Positions 1 to 10,200 of a DNA stretch of 64,000 nucleotides are shown piece after piece. The stretch is from Jaltomata sinuosa (taxonomy: Eukaryota; Streptophyta; Magnoliopsida; Solanales; Solanaceae): positions 305,001 through 369,000 of the forward strand of contig QJPP01000048.1 in the NCBI GenBank assembly GCA_003996215.1. The letters are read 5' to 3'. Position numbers and translations under genes: made by a program. Under the pieces are notes generated by a model. That model did no database searches. It worked only from the letters and a program-made list of their open reading frames with translations, and was not told the origin of the DNA. Position 1 is the first letter of the stretch. Every line of letters starts with the position of its first letter.

Positions 1-533
1 GTAATTCGGGTTGGACCTCTCAAGAAAATACCCTGGAGTGTAATATTCACAAACGCTACGTCTGCGATACTATTTTCCATGATGATCCTTGTTGGATGGC
101 GTTGGTAAAAGATAGAGGGAGAGAGCATCCTTCCGTTGTTAGGTTTCATTCGGAAAAAAAGAAACTGGTCTCTTATCCCCTTCCACCCGCCCTTTCACGA
201 AATCAGACAGTGCTCGTCAACTTGAATGGTTCTGATTCAGTTGGGGTACTTTACTGGAAAGAAGGTCCCATTCTAAACATTGACATCTGGATTTTGGATT
301 TTATACACGGTTGGAAGAAGACACTTAGTGTCCCACCGCTGATCGGGGTTAGTCAAATTCTGGGTTGTTCGAGAAATGATTCGATTGTCGCTGAGATGCG
401 AAGCGGACGTGTAATGTTCTTCGATCAAGTAAACAGTGGAGTTAAGATGATAATGCTGCATCACAATGGTAGAATGGGGTCTCTTGAATTTTTGGAGTGC
501 CCGGAGACCGTATTTCAGGTTCAAGGGATGTAA
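1..533 (+). CDS. F-box protein, copy 1, C-terminal part (cut by window edge)
   Basis: This is the last 177 codons of an F-box gene whose 5' part lies before the window. The open frame starts at base 3 (N-S-G-W) and ends at the TAA closing at 533. It repeats bases 1261-1793 at an exact offset of 1260 with only a few substitutions; those altering protein include Ser/Phe near base 173, Gln/Arg near 354, Ser/Gly near 436 and Val/Ile near 510. The preserved part is the F-box-associated region that in this family contacts the substrate of an SCF ubiquitin ligase. The frame is open to its stop, so this copy is probably intact upstream. Family assignment comes from the complete copy next to it. Which substrate it recognises cannot be told. 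Confidence 0.8.
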   Translation, partial: NSGWTSQENTLECNIHKRYVCDTIFHDDPCWMALVKDRGREHPSVVRFHSEKKKLVSYPLPPALSRNQTVLVNLNGSDSVGVLYWKEGPILNIDIWILDFIHGWKKTLSVPPLIGVSQILGCSRNDSIVAEMRSGRVMFFDQVNSGVKMIMLHHNGRMGSLEFLECPETVFQVQGM

Positions 534-722
534 TCAGTACACATGGGCCAATAAGCTTTCTACTTGGTCAGTGTCGAAAGAGAAGAATGTTAGACTTTCT
601 AAATTTCTATTTTGATTACCACTGTAGGAAGAGATGAATGTTAGAATCTAAGCAGCGATGGCACCATAACATATGTTCATCATCCGGACGGTGACAGTTC
701 TCCATCTCGTTCTTCTTCAACA

Positions 723-1793
723 ATGGGTGACAGTTCTCAATCTTGTTTCTTCATCCCAGCTGATATTTTTTCAAAGATTCTCTCTCTCCTCCCATTCAAG
801 GCAATTTCAAGGTTTCTATCTGCTTGCCCCGGATGGAAGGGAGTTATCTCCTCCCTTCCACACTTCATCAAAGATCAAGAGAGTTATGGCAATTCGTTAA
901 TCATCACTAAGTTTGAAGATACTAACCTCAATGAAATTCAGGTGACTATCTACCGTCCACCCGAAGCAATAGTAAGAGTTGAAGTTCCATCTCTTCCGCG
1001 TATGTCTGCCGACATGACTTTTGTTGGTCCGCTGAATGGAATTGTTGGGGTTTTACATCTTCCCTCGGTGGAAAGTATGACGCTCTGGAATCCCGCTACA
1101 GGCGATTACATGTTCCTCAACATTCTTGAAAATCAGCTCTCTGTGGATATGTTTTCAATAGGAATGGCTTATGATCCGCAAATGAACGTTCTGTCTATCT
1201 TGAAATTAGTCTCTCATCAAGAAGGGCCAAATAAACTGGAAATTTACTACTTCGACGGTAGTAATTCGGGTTGGACCTCTCAAGAAAATACCCTGGAGTG
1301 TAATATTCACAAACGCTACGTCTGCGATACTATTTTCCATGATGATCCTTGTTGGATGGCGTTGGTAAAAGATAGAGGGAGAGAGCATCCTTCCGTTGTT
1401 AGGTTTCATTCGGAAAAAAAGAAACTGGTCTTTTATCCCCTTCCACCCGCCCTTTCACGAAATCAGACAGTGCTCGTCAACTTGAATGGTTCTGATTCAG
1501 TTGGGGTACTTTACTGGAAAGAAGGTCCCATTCTAAACATTGACATCTGGATTTTGGATTTTATACACGGTTGGAAGAAGACACTTAGTGTCCCACCGCT
1601 GATCGGGGTTAGTCGAATTCTTGGTTGTTCGAGAAATGATTCGATTGTCGCTGAGATGCGAAGCGGACGTGTAATGTTCTTCGATCAAGTAAACGGTGGA
1701 GTTAAGATGATAATGCTGCATCACAATGGTAGAATGGGGTCTCTTGAATTTTTGGAGTGCCCGGAGACCATATTTCAGGTTCAAGGGATGTAA
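723..1793 (+). CDS. F-box protein with F-box-associated region, complete copy 2
   Basis: Single-exon ORF of 356 residues. Residues about 8-50 form an F-box: PADIFSKILSLLPFKAISRF followed by a Cys-Pro-Gly-Trp-Lys segment and PHFIKD, typical of plant F-box proteins that bind SKP1 in SCF E3 ubiquitin ligases. The remainder shows the landmarks of the F-box-associated domain: a GPLNGIVGV block near 105 (family form GSCNGLLC), then LWNPATGDY near 123, then a row of beta-strand-like segments ending PLIGVSRILG and a bulky hydrophobic tail. Intronless genes of about 350-400 residues are usual in this very large plant family, so the length fits. The next in-frame ATG is far inside the F-box region, which supports the start at 723. 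Upstream is the 3' flank of copy 1, so its promoter is uncertain. Substrate unknown. Confidence 0.85.
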   Translation: MGDSSQSCFFIPADIFSKILSLLPFKAISRFLSACPGWKGVISSLPHFIKDQESYGNSLIITKFEDTNLNEIQVTIYRPPEAIVRVEVPSLPRMSADMTFVGPLNGIVGVLHLPSVESMTLWNPATGDYMFLNILENQLSVDMFSIGMAYDPQMNVLSILKLVSHQEGPNKLEIYYFDGSNSGWTSQENTLECNIHKRYVCDTIFHDDPCWMALVKDRGREHPSVVRFHSEKKKLVFYPLPPALSRNQTVLVNLNGSDSVGVLYWKEGPILNIDIWILDFIHGWKKTLSVPPLIGVSRILGCSRNDSIVAEMRSGRVMFFDQVNGGVKMIMLHHNGRMGSLEFLECPETIFQVQGM

Positions 1794-4340
1794 TCAGTAT
1801 ACAGGGGCCAATAAGCTTTCTACTTGGTCAGTGTCGAAAGAGAAGAATGTTAGACTTTCTAAATTTCTATTTTGATTACCACTGTAGGAAGAGATGAATG
1901 TTAGAATCTAAGCAGCGATGGCACCATAACATATGTTCATCATCCGGATTTTCCTTATGATTTCTATTTTTGTTTGTAGTATAGCAACATTTTAGGCCTA
2001 CCATTCTGCTTTTAAGAAGTAAAAAGATATGCTTTTGTAGATATTGTGTTTGACAAATGGAGGAATTGAGTGATGTTTTTTGATATATTAGTTCATTTGC
2101 AGTAATGTGCTTGTTAATTTTGGATGTCATATTTGATTTCTGCTATTAATTTCTCAATGCTAACATTGACAGCTTAGTGTTCTGCTTGAGCTTATAAATG
2201 ATTTACTGGTTTATGTTGTTGTCAAGTGGCGGAGGCAGACGGGTGCAAGGGGATCCAATTGAACCCCTTTCGTTGGAAATTTATACTGTATAACTAGGGT
2301 AAAAATGATTTTCTATGCATATATATAATCCCTTTAGCAGAAGAATTTTTTCTTGAACCCCCTTGTTTGAATTTCTGCCTTCGCCACTTTTGCTGTCTAT
2401 GAGTAGCTGTTGCTGTCAACCAAATTTGTTATAGCCCGAGCTGCTTCGTAAGCTTTCTGTTTTTCAACCTTGCATTAGATGGTTTTCTACATGATTTGAG
2501 GTTTAGCTATTTGGCTCATTGGCTGTGGTGAATCAAAATTGCATTTGGGGTAATGGTGGAGAGAAATAGGTATGGAAGGAATGGCGCACTGTAAGTTTTA
2601 TGAGCATAATGAGCTTTCCCATAATGGGGGTGGAATGGGGGTAGGGTGAGCATGTACGAGGTGTCTTATGAATACTTTGGAACTCCATTGTAGTCCCTCA
2701 CAAACTATCTTAAGAATCCCTTTAACCTTGAGTTATAAGTTAGGACAGGATTGACTTATTTTCTAGTGGAACAGATCTGTTGAATTGGTGCTAATTAGTA
2801 GAATTGGAAGGGGCTAAGAGAGTACGAGGCAATGCTACCGGGCGAAATAAATTTTATCTTGTGTTTTTCTCAGAAAACATGTTCACCTTTGAGCTGTGCA
2901 TGATCTACAAACTTAGGTTTTTAAGGAGATTGATAGTTATTAGGTAGGCAAAATTTATTTCAAGAACTTGGAGATGCTCTTCACAGCTAGTAATAATTCA
3001 TCGTGAAGCTCTGTGCCATTCACTCCTATGCTTGTTCTACAAAGGTTTTCCTTGCAAATCCTGAGAGTCAAACCATCAGCTTCTATTTTAAACTTTAGAA
3101 CATCATTCATGATAGAAAGGGGGTTCTCTTCTACTTATCAGTTAACTATTTTTGCTGCTTTTGTGTCTCCTTCTAAGCGATTCACCAGATATTTTGGTGA
3201 TATCATGTGATGATAGTCGTAAGTGAGGGAAAATGGATGTTTTTACTGCCAAATTTATGTCCCCCATTCAGAGCTTGTATATACTAATGGTTATTCAGGA
3301 TTTAGCAACTTCAAGAAGTGGTGTTAGACCTGATAAATTTAACCCACATTATGAAGAAGTTGGCAGGATAAAGTTGAGCTTTTTTCTTGTTCAAAAAATA
3401 AAGTTTTTCTTTTTCTTCTGTAATTTACATTCTAAAACTGTGAGAGAGCTTCATCTGAAGTTTGTAGAAGAAGTATATTTCTGGTGCATGGAGGAGCTCT
3501 TTTGATTTCTGAAGTCTTCCTCTAAGAAGTTGGATCCGCTTTTTATTCAAACTGTATGAGTATGCATGTTATGCAAAGGACCTTGATGGGGAAAACTGGA
3601 AACACATACTTTTTTAAGATTAGAAATTGTTTGCATTGAACAAGGTAAAAGCAGAAGTTGATTCAAGCAAGAACTGTGTATTAGTGTTAATGAGACCATG
3701 GTTGCATAGAATATTAAATGACACCAGCTCACGCGTATAGCACATAAATCTTGATGACAATGTTATCCTTCTTTCGGGAACGTTTTATATGAAACAATTT
3801 TGACTTTTTTATCCATCTACACTGGCTGTTAGCTGAAGAACAATTGCAGTTGCACAAAACTCTGTGCTGCTGAAAACCTGGCAAGTTAGAAGCAGCTTAA
3901 AGACCCAAGTCACAGAGAAGTTGAACTTGAGAGAGCTCAATTGTGGGAGGATGATTGTCACACTACTTATAAAGTTTTGATCTTTTCTGAATGGAAAACT
4001 GACTAGCGATGCATAACAGAGAGGATCTAAATCCAGCAACTGAGTAGAAATCTAGTTAACTTTGAACTCTTGAATGGACTGCTAGAATCAATTTCTAAAG
4101 CCTTGATTACTAAGATTGGCAGCTTATGAATTCAACATCAAATGACTCGTCTCAATTGGGAGAACAATAACTTTACTTCAACCTTACTATTCAAGAATCC
4201 TTCTACATTAACTGTATACAGTTCCCAGTTTCATATCTCATTTCCAATTGAACACAAAAGGTGTTCAACCTATAACATTAATCCTCTAGAAAAGCAACCA
4301 AACAAATGCGGAAATAAACTAAGCATAAAAAGAAAGAAAA
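1794..4340. other. Intergenic DNA downstream of the F-box gene
   Basis: No convincing gene. 1794-1948 is the duplicated 3' flank. Short plus-strand open stretches (3013-3210, 3233-3505) lack recognisable domains, and splice-compatible neighbours were not found. One frame near 3290-3370 reads DLATSRSGVRPDKFNPHYEE, which could be a relic of an exon but matches nothing I recognise. Confidence 0.4.
2226..2389. mobile_element. Degenerate hAT-like miniature element
   Basis: Imperfect terminal inverted repeats GTGGCGGAGGCAG and CTGCCTTCGCCAC bracket about 164 bases that contain two copies of a GAACCCCCTT-like motif. The same ends and motif occur in the larger element at 18747-19941. I found no clean target-site duplication, so boundaries are approximate. 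Confidence 0.5.
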
Positions 4341-4457
4341 TTAAATTTCCACTGATGTGTGTTCTTCTTCTTCTTCAGCAAGATAAACCTTCACAGCATC
4401 TCTCATATCTTCAACTTCATTACACCCATCAAGGAACTCAATGAGCTTCTTGAGCCT
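4341..4457 (-). CDS. Possible terminal exon of an unrecognised minus-strand gene
   Basis: On the minus strand an acceptor (TTTTTAG) is followed by 39 codons in frame to TAA at 4341-4343. The peptide opens RLKKLIEFLDG, continues CNEVEDMRDAVKVYL and ends with five Glu and HTSVEI: an amphipathic helix with an acidic tail. Length and acceptor fit a last exon, and the composition looks coding. I could not find the upstream exon; 5235-5739 is a mobile element that may interrupt such a gene. It could equally be an isolated exon relic. The family is not recognised. Confidence 0.3.
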   Translation of the reverse strand, partial: RLKKLIEFLDGCNEVEDMRDAVKVYLAEEEEEHTSVEI

Positions 4458-4589
4458 CTAAAAATAGAATGATTTGAGTAGGATTTTTGAAAGTGATATG
4501 ATAATGTCTGTTTGCATATATCGATTTCAGAGAAAGAAGTTTGAGATACAAAGACGATTTAAACTTTATGGATTCAACTAAGTTTTAGG

Positions 4590-4740
4590 TGTTGTAATTT
4601 TAAAAGGGAAAAGGGTTAAAAATGTTTCTCTACTTTCAATTATTAGTCAACTTTTCCTCCCGTTATACTTTGGGGCTAAACATATCCCTAATGTTAACGA
4701 AGTAAATAAAAATGCCCCTCTTTGGATGGAATCCCCCAAT
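4590..4740. repeat. Half-copy related to the foldback element
   Basis: The stretch AAAAGGGTTAAAAATG, followed by text on the pattern of ATACCCCT and GGGGCTAAACATATCCC, resembles one arm of the element at 5235-5739, without an obvious opposite arm. Probably a decayed relative. Confidence 0.35.
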
Positions 4741-5234
4741 CAGCTTAAAATATCCAATTAATTAAAATAACTCGTTCCCACATAACTTGACCCAACTAAC
4801 CCGATACAAAGTCAACCCACCTAAATCTAATACCCCTAAACCAAACGAATAGACAGAAGTAAAGCAAGACAGATCCATTCATGCTTACATTAGAAGAGAT
4901 TTCAATAGACACATTTTCTACTTTCCTACAGCTGCAAAAGTCACAATCACTCTATCAACTCGCAATGGTAAAGTTGACTTTGTTTGAGTTATTAATCAAG
5001 TTTGGATCGTGAAATCAGTCATGACACTTGTGTCAATGTAGGATGCCTACATTACACTCCTTGACGCATGGGCCTTCCCCGGAACCTGCATGAGTTAAGG
5101 CCTACAATTTGTTGTAATTTTAGTAGATTTTACACATAAATTTATGCTCCGCAAAAACTGAATTTAATTCAGGTAAACCCGGTGACGCAACCGCCTCAGA
5201 TATAATGTGAAATTTGATTTTAGAAATGTAGAAA

Positions 5235-5739
5235 TGGAAAAGGGCCAAAAATACCCTCGAACTATTCGAAATGGAGCAAATATACTCTCCGTTTCATTTT
5301 TGGCTTAAAACTACCCCTGCTGTTAACTTTTTGGGCCATAAATACCCTCGAACTTAACACCTCCTTTAACTGCTGACGTGGCATCTGATGTGTTAAAAAA
5401 AAGTCCCATGGCTTGACACGTAAGCGTCCTACGTGGAATAAAAAGCCAAATGGCTACCACCTAAGCTACCCTACCCACCAAAAAGATCCGACTAATGGGT
5501 AGGGTAGCTTAGGTGGCAGCCATTTGAGTTTTTATTTCACGTAAGACGCTTACATGTCAAGCCATGTGGCTTTTTTTTTAACACATCAGATGCCACGTCA
5601 GCGATTCAAAGAGGTGTTAAGTTGGAGGGTATTTATGGCCCAAAAAGTTAACAGCAGGGGTAGTTTTGAGCCAAAAATTAAACGGAGGGTATATTTGCTC
5701 CATTTCGAATAGTTGGAGGGTATTTTTAGCCCTTTTCCG
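5235..5739. mobile_element. Foldback (Mutator-like) element with 9-bp target duplication
   Basis: A nearly perfect 505-bp palindrome. The left arm starts TGGAAAAGGGCCAAAAATAC and the right arm ends in its complement, with the two arms pairing almost to the centre near 5480. Both ends are flanked by ATGTAGAAA (5226-5234 and 5740-5748). A 9-bp target duplication is the signature of Mutator-superfamily transposition, and foldback MULE derivatives of this kind are common in Solanaceae. It has no coding capacity. A transcript through it would form a long hairpin. Confidence 0.85.
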
Positions 5740-5748
5740 ATGTAGAAA

Positions 5749-7232
5749 CAATAATCTCTTTTTATTTATGAAAAGATAATGGCATAATTACTAAATCCAT
5801 TAAAGAATAATCTTAAAAAGTTCAAGAGTTGAAGTGAATTTAACCAGTACAAGAACCTAGCAAGTCCAGTAATTCTTCAAAAATCACTTAAATGTTAAAC
5901 ACACATCACTATTACCGGTTTACCAACTTATATAGGAAGTATGGCATAAAAACTAAAATGTAAAACAACTCTCAATATAGTAATGCATTTTATGCTTCCA
6001 GAGTTTATCACAAGATCTATACAAAACATGTTCCCTCTGGAAATATTTACCAATTAGAAGTGAACTTAAAGAAGAAAAGATGCACTTCGCAAAAACCAAC
6101 TCTGGAAAGAACAATTGCCCATGAAGAAAACACTATTTCAAGGAAATTAAAAGGCGAGGCATATGGTTCTATTAAACAACTAAAAAGAGGATAGCGTTTA
6201 CAAGCAAATCCCACGAAACCTGGGACATTTATTCCACTAAAGTTCCTACAAGAACATTACGTTTATTCATAAGTACAAGCATGTTCCCTCAGTTGTGAAT
6301 GAAGTCGTGTGTACTATCCTCCCCAGTGTCTGTTTGCACGTAAACGTGAAGCAGCATCAGCAGTCACCCTAGTTACGGCTTGAAAGCCTACAGAGTTTTA
6401 GCATATCAGATGAGCTAAGATCAAAAGAGCAGATACATAGTTGTAGATAGTGCCAACCATGTTCCAATACTTAATAAACATATTCACAAAACATAAGCTA
6501 AACTCAGCAAGAACTAAAAAACATTGTGGTGCAGTATTAATTTGGCTGTATCAGCAGATCAAATGTGGTCATATTTGTACGATAAATAATTTTTTAAGCT
6601 AATATAAAATGTCTAAATGTGGAATCAATCAATCAACTGTGCCTCAATCCCATATTAGTTGGGGGTAAGCTATATGAATCCTCTATACCCATCCTGCTCT
6701 ATTCTGATTCATTTCATTATGATGTTGAATAAATTGCCTTTTACTAAAAAAGATGTTAGAACAAGATAATATGCAGTAGCTTTAGAACGTTTTTCTTTAA
6801 TTACCACAATTGAAAAAGTTATCCAGTTAAGAGGACAGTGATCAACTAAATTGTGACAGACACGAAGAGAAAGTAGGTCAACTAATATGGATAAAGGGAT
6901 CAACAATCTTACAGTTGTGTGAAGTAACAAAACTACCAAAAAGAAAATGGCCATATTAGCAGTTTCATTATTTGTCCTATCTTAGCTTGATTCACAGGAT
7001 GTGTTAGAAACTGTAATTTTTGAAGGTAGGATTTTTGCGGGAGTATTAGAACCAAGAGTGAAAAAGCCAACCATCAGACTCAACTTGGTAAGGCTTGTGA
7101 TGGCTGTAGGCTTAGCAACTTTTTCCTAATGGACTAGTTTTATAATATACTAAATAAGCCCAAGATATTTAGTCACGAGGTACACAGTACCTGAAATGAG
7201 TAAATTATGAATGTACCTCAAATAGTAGACTT
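5749..7232. other. Region downstream of TPS1
   Basis: Contains the likely 3' untranslated region of TPS1 (minus strand, from 7232 downward) and otherwise no strong gene. A minus-strand acceptor at 6388 is followed by an open frame to TAG at 6314 (ending ASRLRANRHWGG); with the donor-like GAG/GTACATTC just past the TPS1 stop this could be a 3'-UTR exon. 6620-6720 reads GCCTCAATCCCATATTAGTT and a following GCTATATGAATCCTC, a motif common at the 3' end of plant non-LTR retroelements. Confidence 0.35.
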
Positions 7233-10200
7233 CTATTTGTACGAAGAAACAGCTCTGCAAGATGAATTGTAGGCCAGATCTTTCAATAGGGACACAACAT
7301 CAGCTGATGAACCAAGAAGGTATCTGGCACTAGAGCAACTTCTACCAACTGCACAAGAGAAGTAGTTATCAGCCTTGAGGTCAAGAACCGATGACCCTTC
7401 ATGAACTGTCATTCTATCACGCAACATGGACCACAAATTTCCATTTTCTTTACTGCCAGCTTTCTTGTCTGAGGTTGAAGCCTGCTGGCCAACTTTGTAA
7501 CTAGCAGCTCGATGCCCACTTTTACTAGCTGAATGGTTTGAAGTACTTCTATTGAGATGGCTAGCTATCTTGGTTCTCGTAGTTGTTGGTACTTGTACAT
7601 GAGAAGGCTCTGGCTCAAAAAATGAATAAATATCTTCATCCTGAAAGACAACAGTTTATTGCAAGCTAAGTGTCCATGAAGAAATGAACTACACAAGAAA
7701 GAAGACAAGAACCACGAGTTGTACCTAAATGAATGAGTGATATATAACAATTTTTCATTAGCAACATTCAAAGATGGAGGCAAAACTGGGAAGCGGATGG
7801 AAATAAAGGGCCTTGCAAGCTTATAGCCAGCGAGCAGTCGACAAAAGGTAAACCTGCAAGTTGCCTAGAGTCACGGGGAGAGGAAGGTCTGAGACTATAA
7901 GATCGGTGTTATTAAAAACCATCACTTGGTCAATTAAATCAATGGGGCGATGCGGGGAGAGGGGGATTATCGCTTCATGGTGAATCCATGGGTTTCATAG
8001 ACGTTTGCGCCTCAAACAATGACACCCAAATGATCCCAACAAGCGGTCGGTTCTTTGAATCTCAAATTCAGGAGTTGGATTAATATCAACATTAGATACT
8101 GAGTTAACTGCAATTTGATTTTTTTATGACCAAGAAATCTGTATGGAGCCAACCATTTGGGCCAACCGCATCTTTCGAAACTCGAGGATGATGAGTCCAT
8201 CCCTCTACTCTTCTCCACTTAAATACTGGACTTATTTCGCTTGGCGCAAAGCTCGAACTTGTGACTAGAGACACAAGTCCCTCAACCTTTGCCAATTGAG
8301 GTAAACCCTGGGGACAATTTCATCATTATATTACTAAATAACTGTATGTTTGGTAGTTTTTAAAGTAATGAATTGTGAGCTTACATCAAAGAAGCATGCG
8401 CTTTACTTCTCGCTTTTCGCTTCAAGCTCCATCGACCTTGTCGCTTTTTGCGTTAGAAGAGTAAGGTTGAAACCAACTTGTAAAAAGCACACCTTTTGGC
8501 TCAGCAATGAGTCCAATGAATAAATACGTGAGGTCCATCGAACCGGACAAGAATGTGGCATGTGAAGCGTTATTATAGGTTCATGCTTCAACAACTAATG
8601 AGGATAATACCAGGTAATGAAAAAGACTAGTCTGAGGGAGTGAGAAACAGCAAATTACTACAGCAGATAGACAAACAGGCTGATGATGTAACTGAAGGCA
8701 CACTCAGGAGCCCCAAAGGCTACAACAGGCTTGGTCAAAATTTGCAGGCATTATATGTGTCCAGAGAGAAGTCCGCCGCGGTACCATATGGAATTATGTT
8801 CGAGTGTAATATCCCACTGATGCTGTTTCTCTACATATGGAAAAGACTTGAACAAGTGACCACCTTTCCCAAGTATGACTTATCTAGTATTAACTGGGCT
8901 ACTGATGAAACAGTAACAAATGCTTGGGACCTTATAGAGAACCAAACTTATGATTTGACCTTTACCCAGATTCACCAATCACCTAATCCTGAAGATTTTG
9001 ATTTTAAATAATTTCTTATTTTCTCCTGATAGGCCCAGTAGTGGTGGCTGTTTGTCTTTATAAATGCCTTCTGAGACGGAGTCTAGAGTGAATTCTACAA
9101 CTTTGAATATCAGATGACTTGGGCAGTGAAAACAGAAATGACAGAGATTCGCTCTAAGATAGACTGTTTACACAGTCACAGTAACAGTGGAGGAAAGCCT
9201 CCAACACTATGTCATACCTGCGCCCTTAAGGAATTGAAAGACCAGTGGCTGACCAGTGCCACTGGCATTATCGAGGCCTTTTGTGGGAAGTCCCCACTGG
9301 GGAGTTGCATGTAATCCGTGGCTTCTAGACGTGATGCATGGTTCAAAGATTTAAGAGAAATGGATGGAGCCATATAAGGTCAACCACTGTTGGAGGAAGA
9401 CCTCTTCGTAAGAAAGCTAAGGCTGGCAACATTCCAAGAGGGACCCCAGTTCCCAGAACATGTACAGAAGAATCATAATACAGTCTCTATCATCTATTCC
9501 TCCATTTAGTCTTAGCATTCTATTGAAGCATACAGAGACATGCCCTGGAGCAACGAAGTCTCTGCGTTTCTACGGGTGACTAGGATTTGGATCTCGGAGA
9601 AAGAGGGCTAGGCCCCCGGAGGGCTTTCAGGGACTGGGGAAGATGGGTGGATTATAGAGCTAAGTAGGGGCAAAAAGAAGGTCCATCAGGATAGCATAGC
9701 ATGATGAATCACTTCATGCCGACCTGTTGCCAATCCACTTTCCGGCTCATATGAGAATGGAAAACTGGAGCATTTAGCAGCATCTCTAATGAGGAGCTAA
9801 AGATGTCTTCATTCGCTTTCCCCCTGAAGCCACCTAAGCGGGAGCCTTCTGGAACTGGGTTCGCCTGCTATTCTTTTGAAGCATAAACTTTATTTGTAAA
9901 TGGGGGGCAAGCAGCTGCTATCATATTTACCAGAGGGGTGATGAAGCCATTTCTCTTTTAGTGGATATGGAAGCCAAGGAAGGTGACTATGATGTCAATA
10001 TTCCGTTACCTTAATATGGGCAGTAAATATACCCAGACAACATGAAGCAAGGCAGTGGAGAAAGTCAAAGAGATCGGTAGGGACTCAACAATCTTTGTTA
10101 ATTGCTGAAAGGTTGAAATTACAGGTGCTTGATCAGTGTATTAAAGAGAACTGAAGAAAAGTTGTGTAAGGATAACCAAATTTTAGAAGGCTCTGCAGGG

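Larger units (their letters stand above)
1..1948 (+). repeat. Tandem duplication, 1260-bp unit
   Basis: Bases 1-688 match 1261-1948 almost perfectly, including about 155 bases of 3' non-coding sequence after each stop codon. Identity ends abruptly after the shared ATCCGGA at 688 and 1948. The second unit therefore runs from about 689 to 1948 and begins only 34 bases before its ATG. The near identity implies a recent event. A repeat of GTGACAGTTCTC at 691 and 727 lies at the junction and may be a trace of the recombination. Confidence 0.9.

Noticed and set aside
3013..3505. Plus-strand ORFs as genes
   Set aside because: Neither domain nor splice-compatible neighbours were found; lengths are within chance expectation.
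6314..6387. A short minus-strand exon ending ASRLRANRHWGG as an alternative TPS1 C-terminus
   Set aside because: No donor in the last TPS1 exon joins it in frame; at most it would be 3'-UTR.
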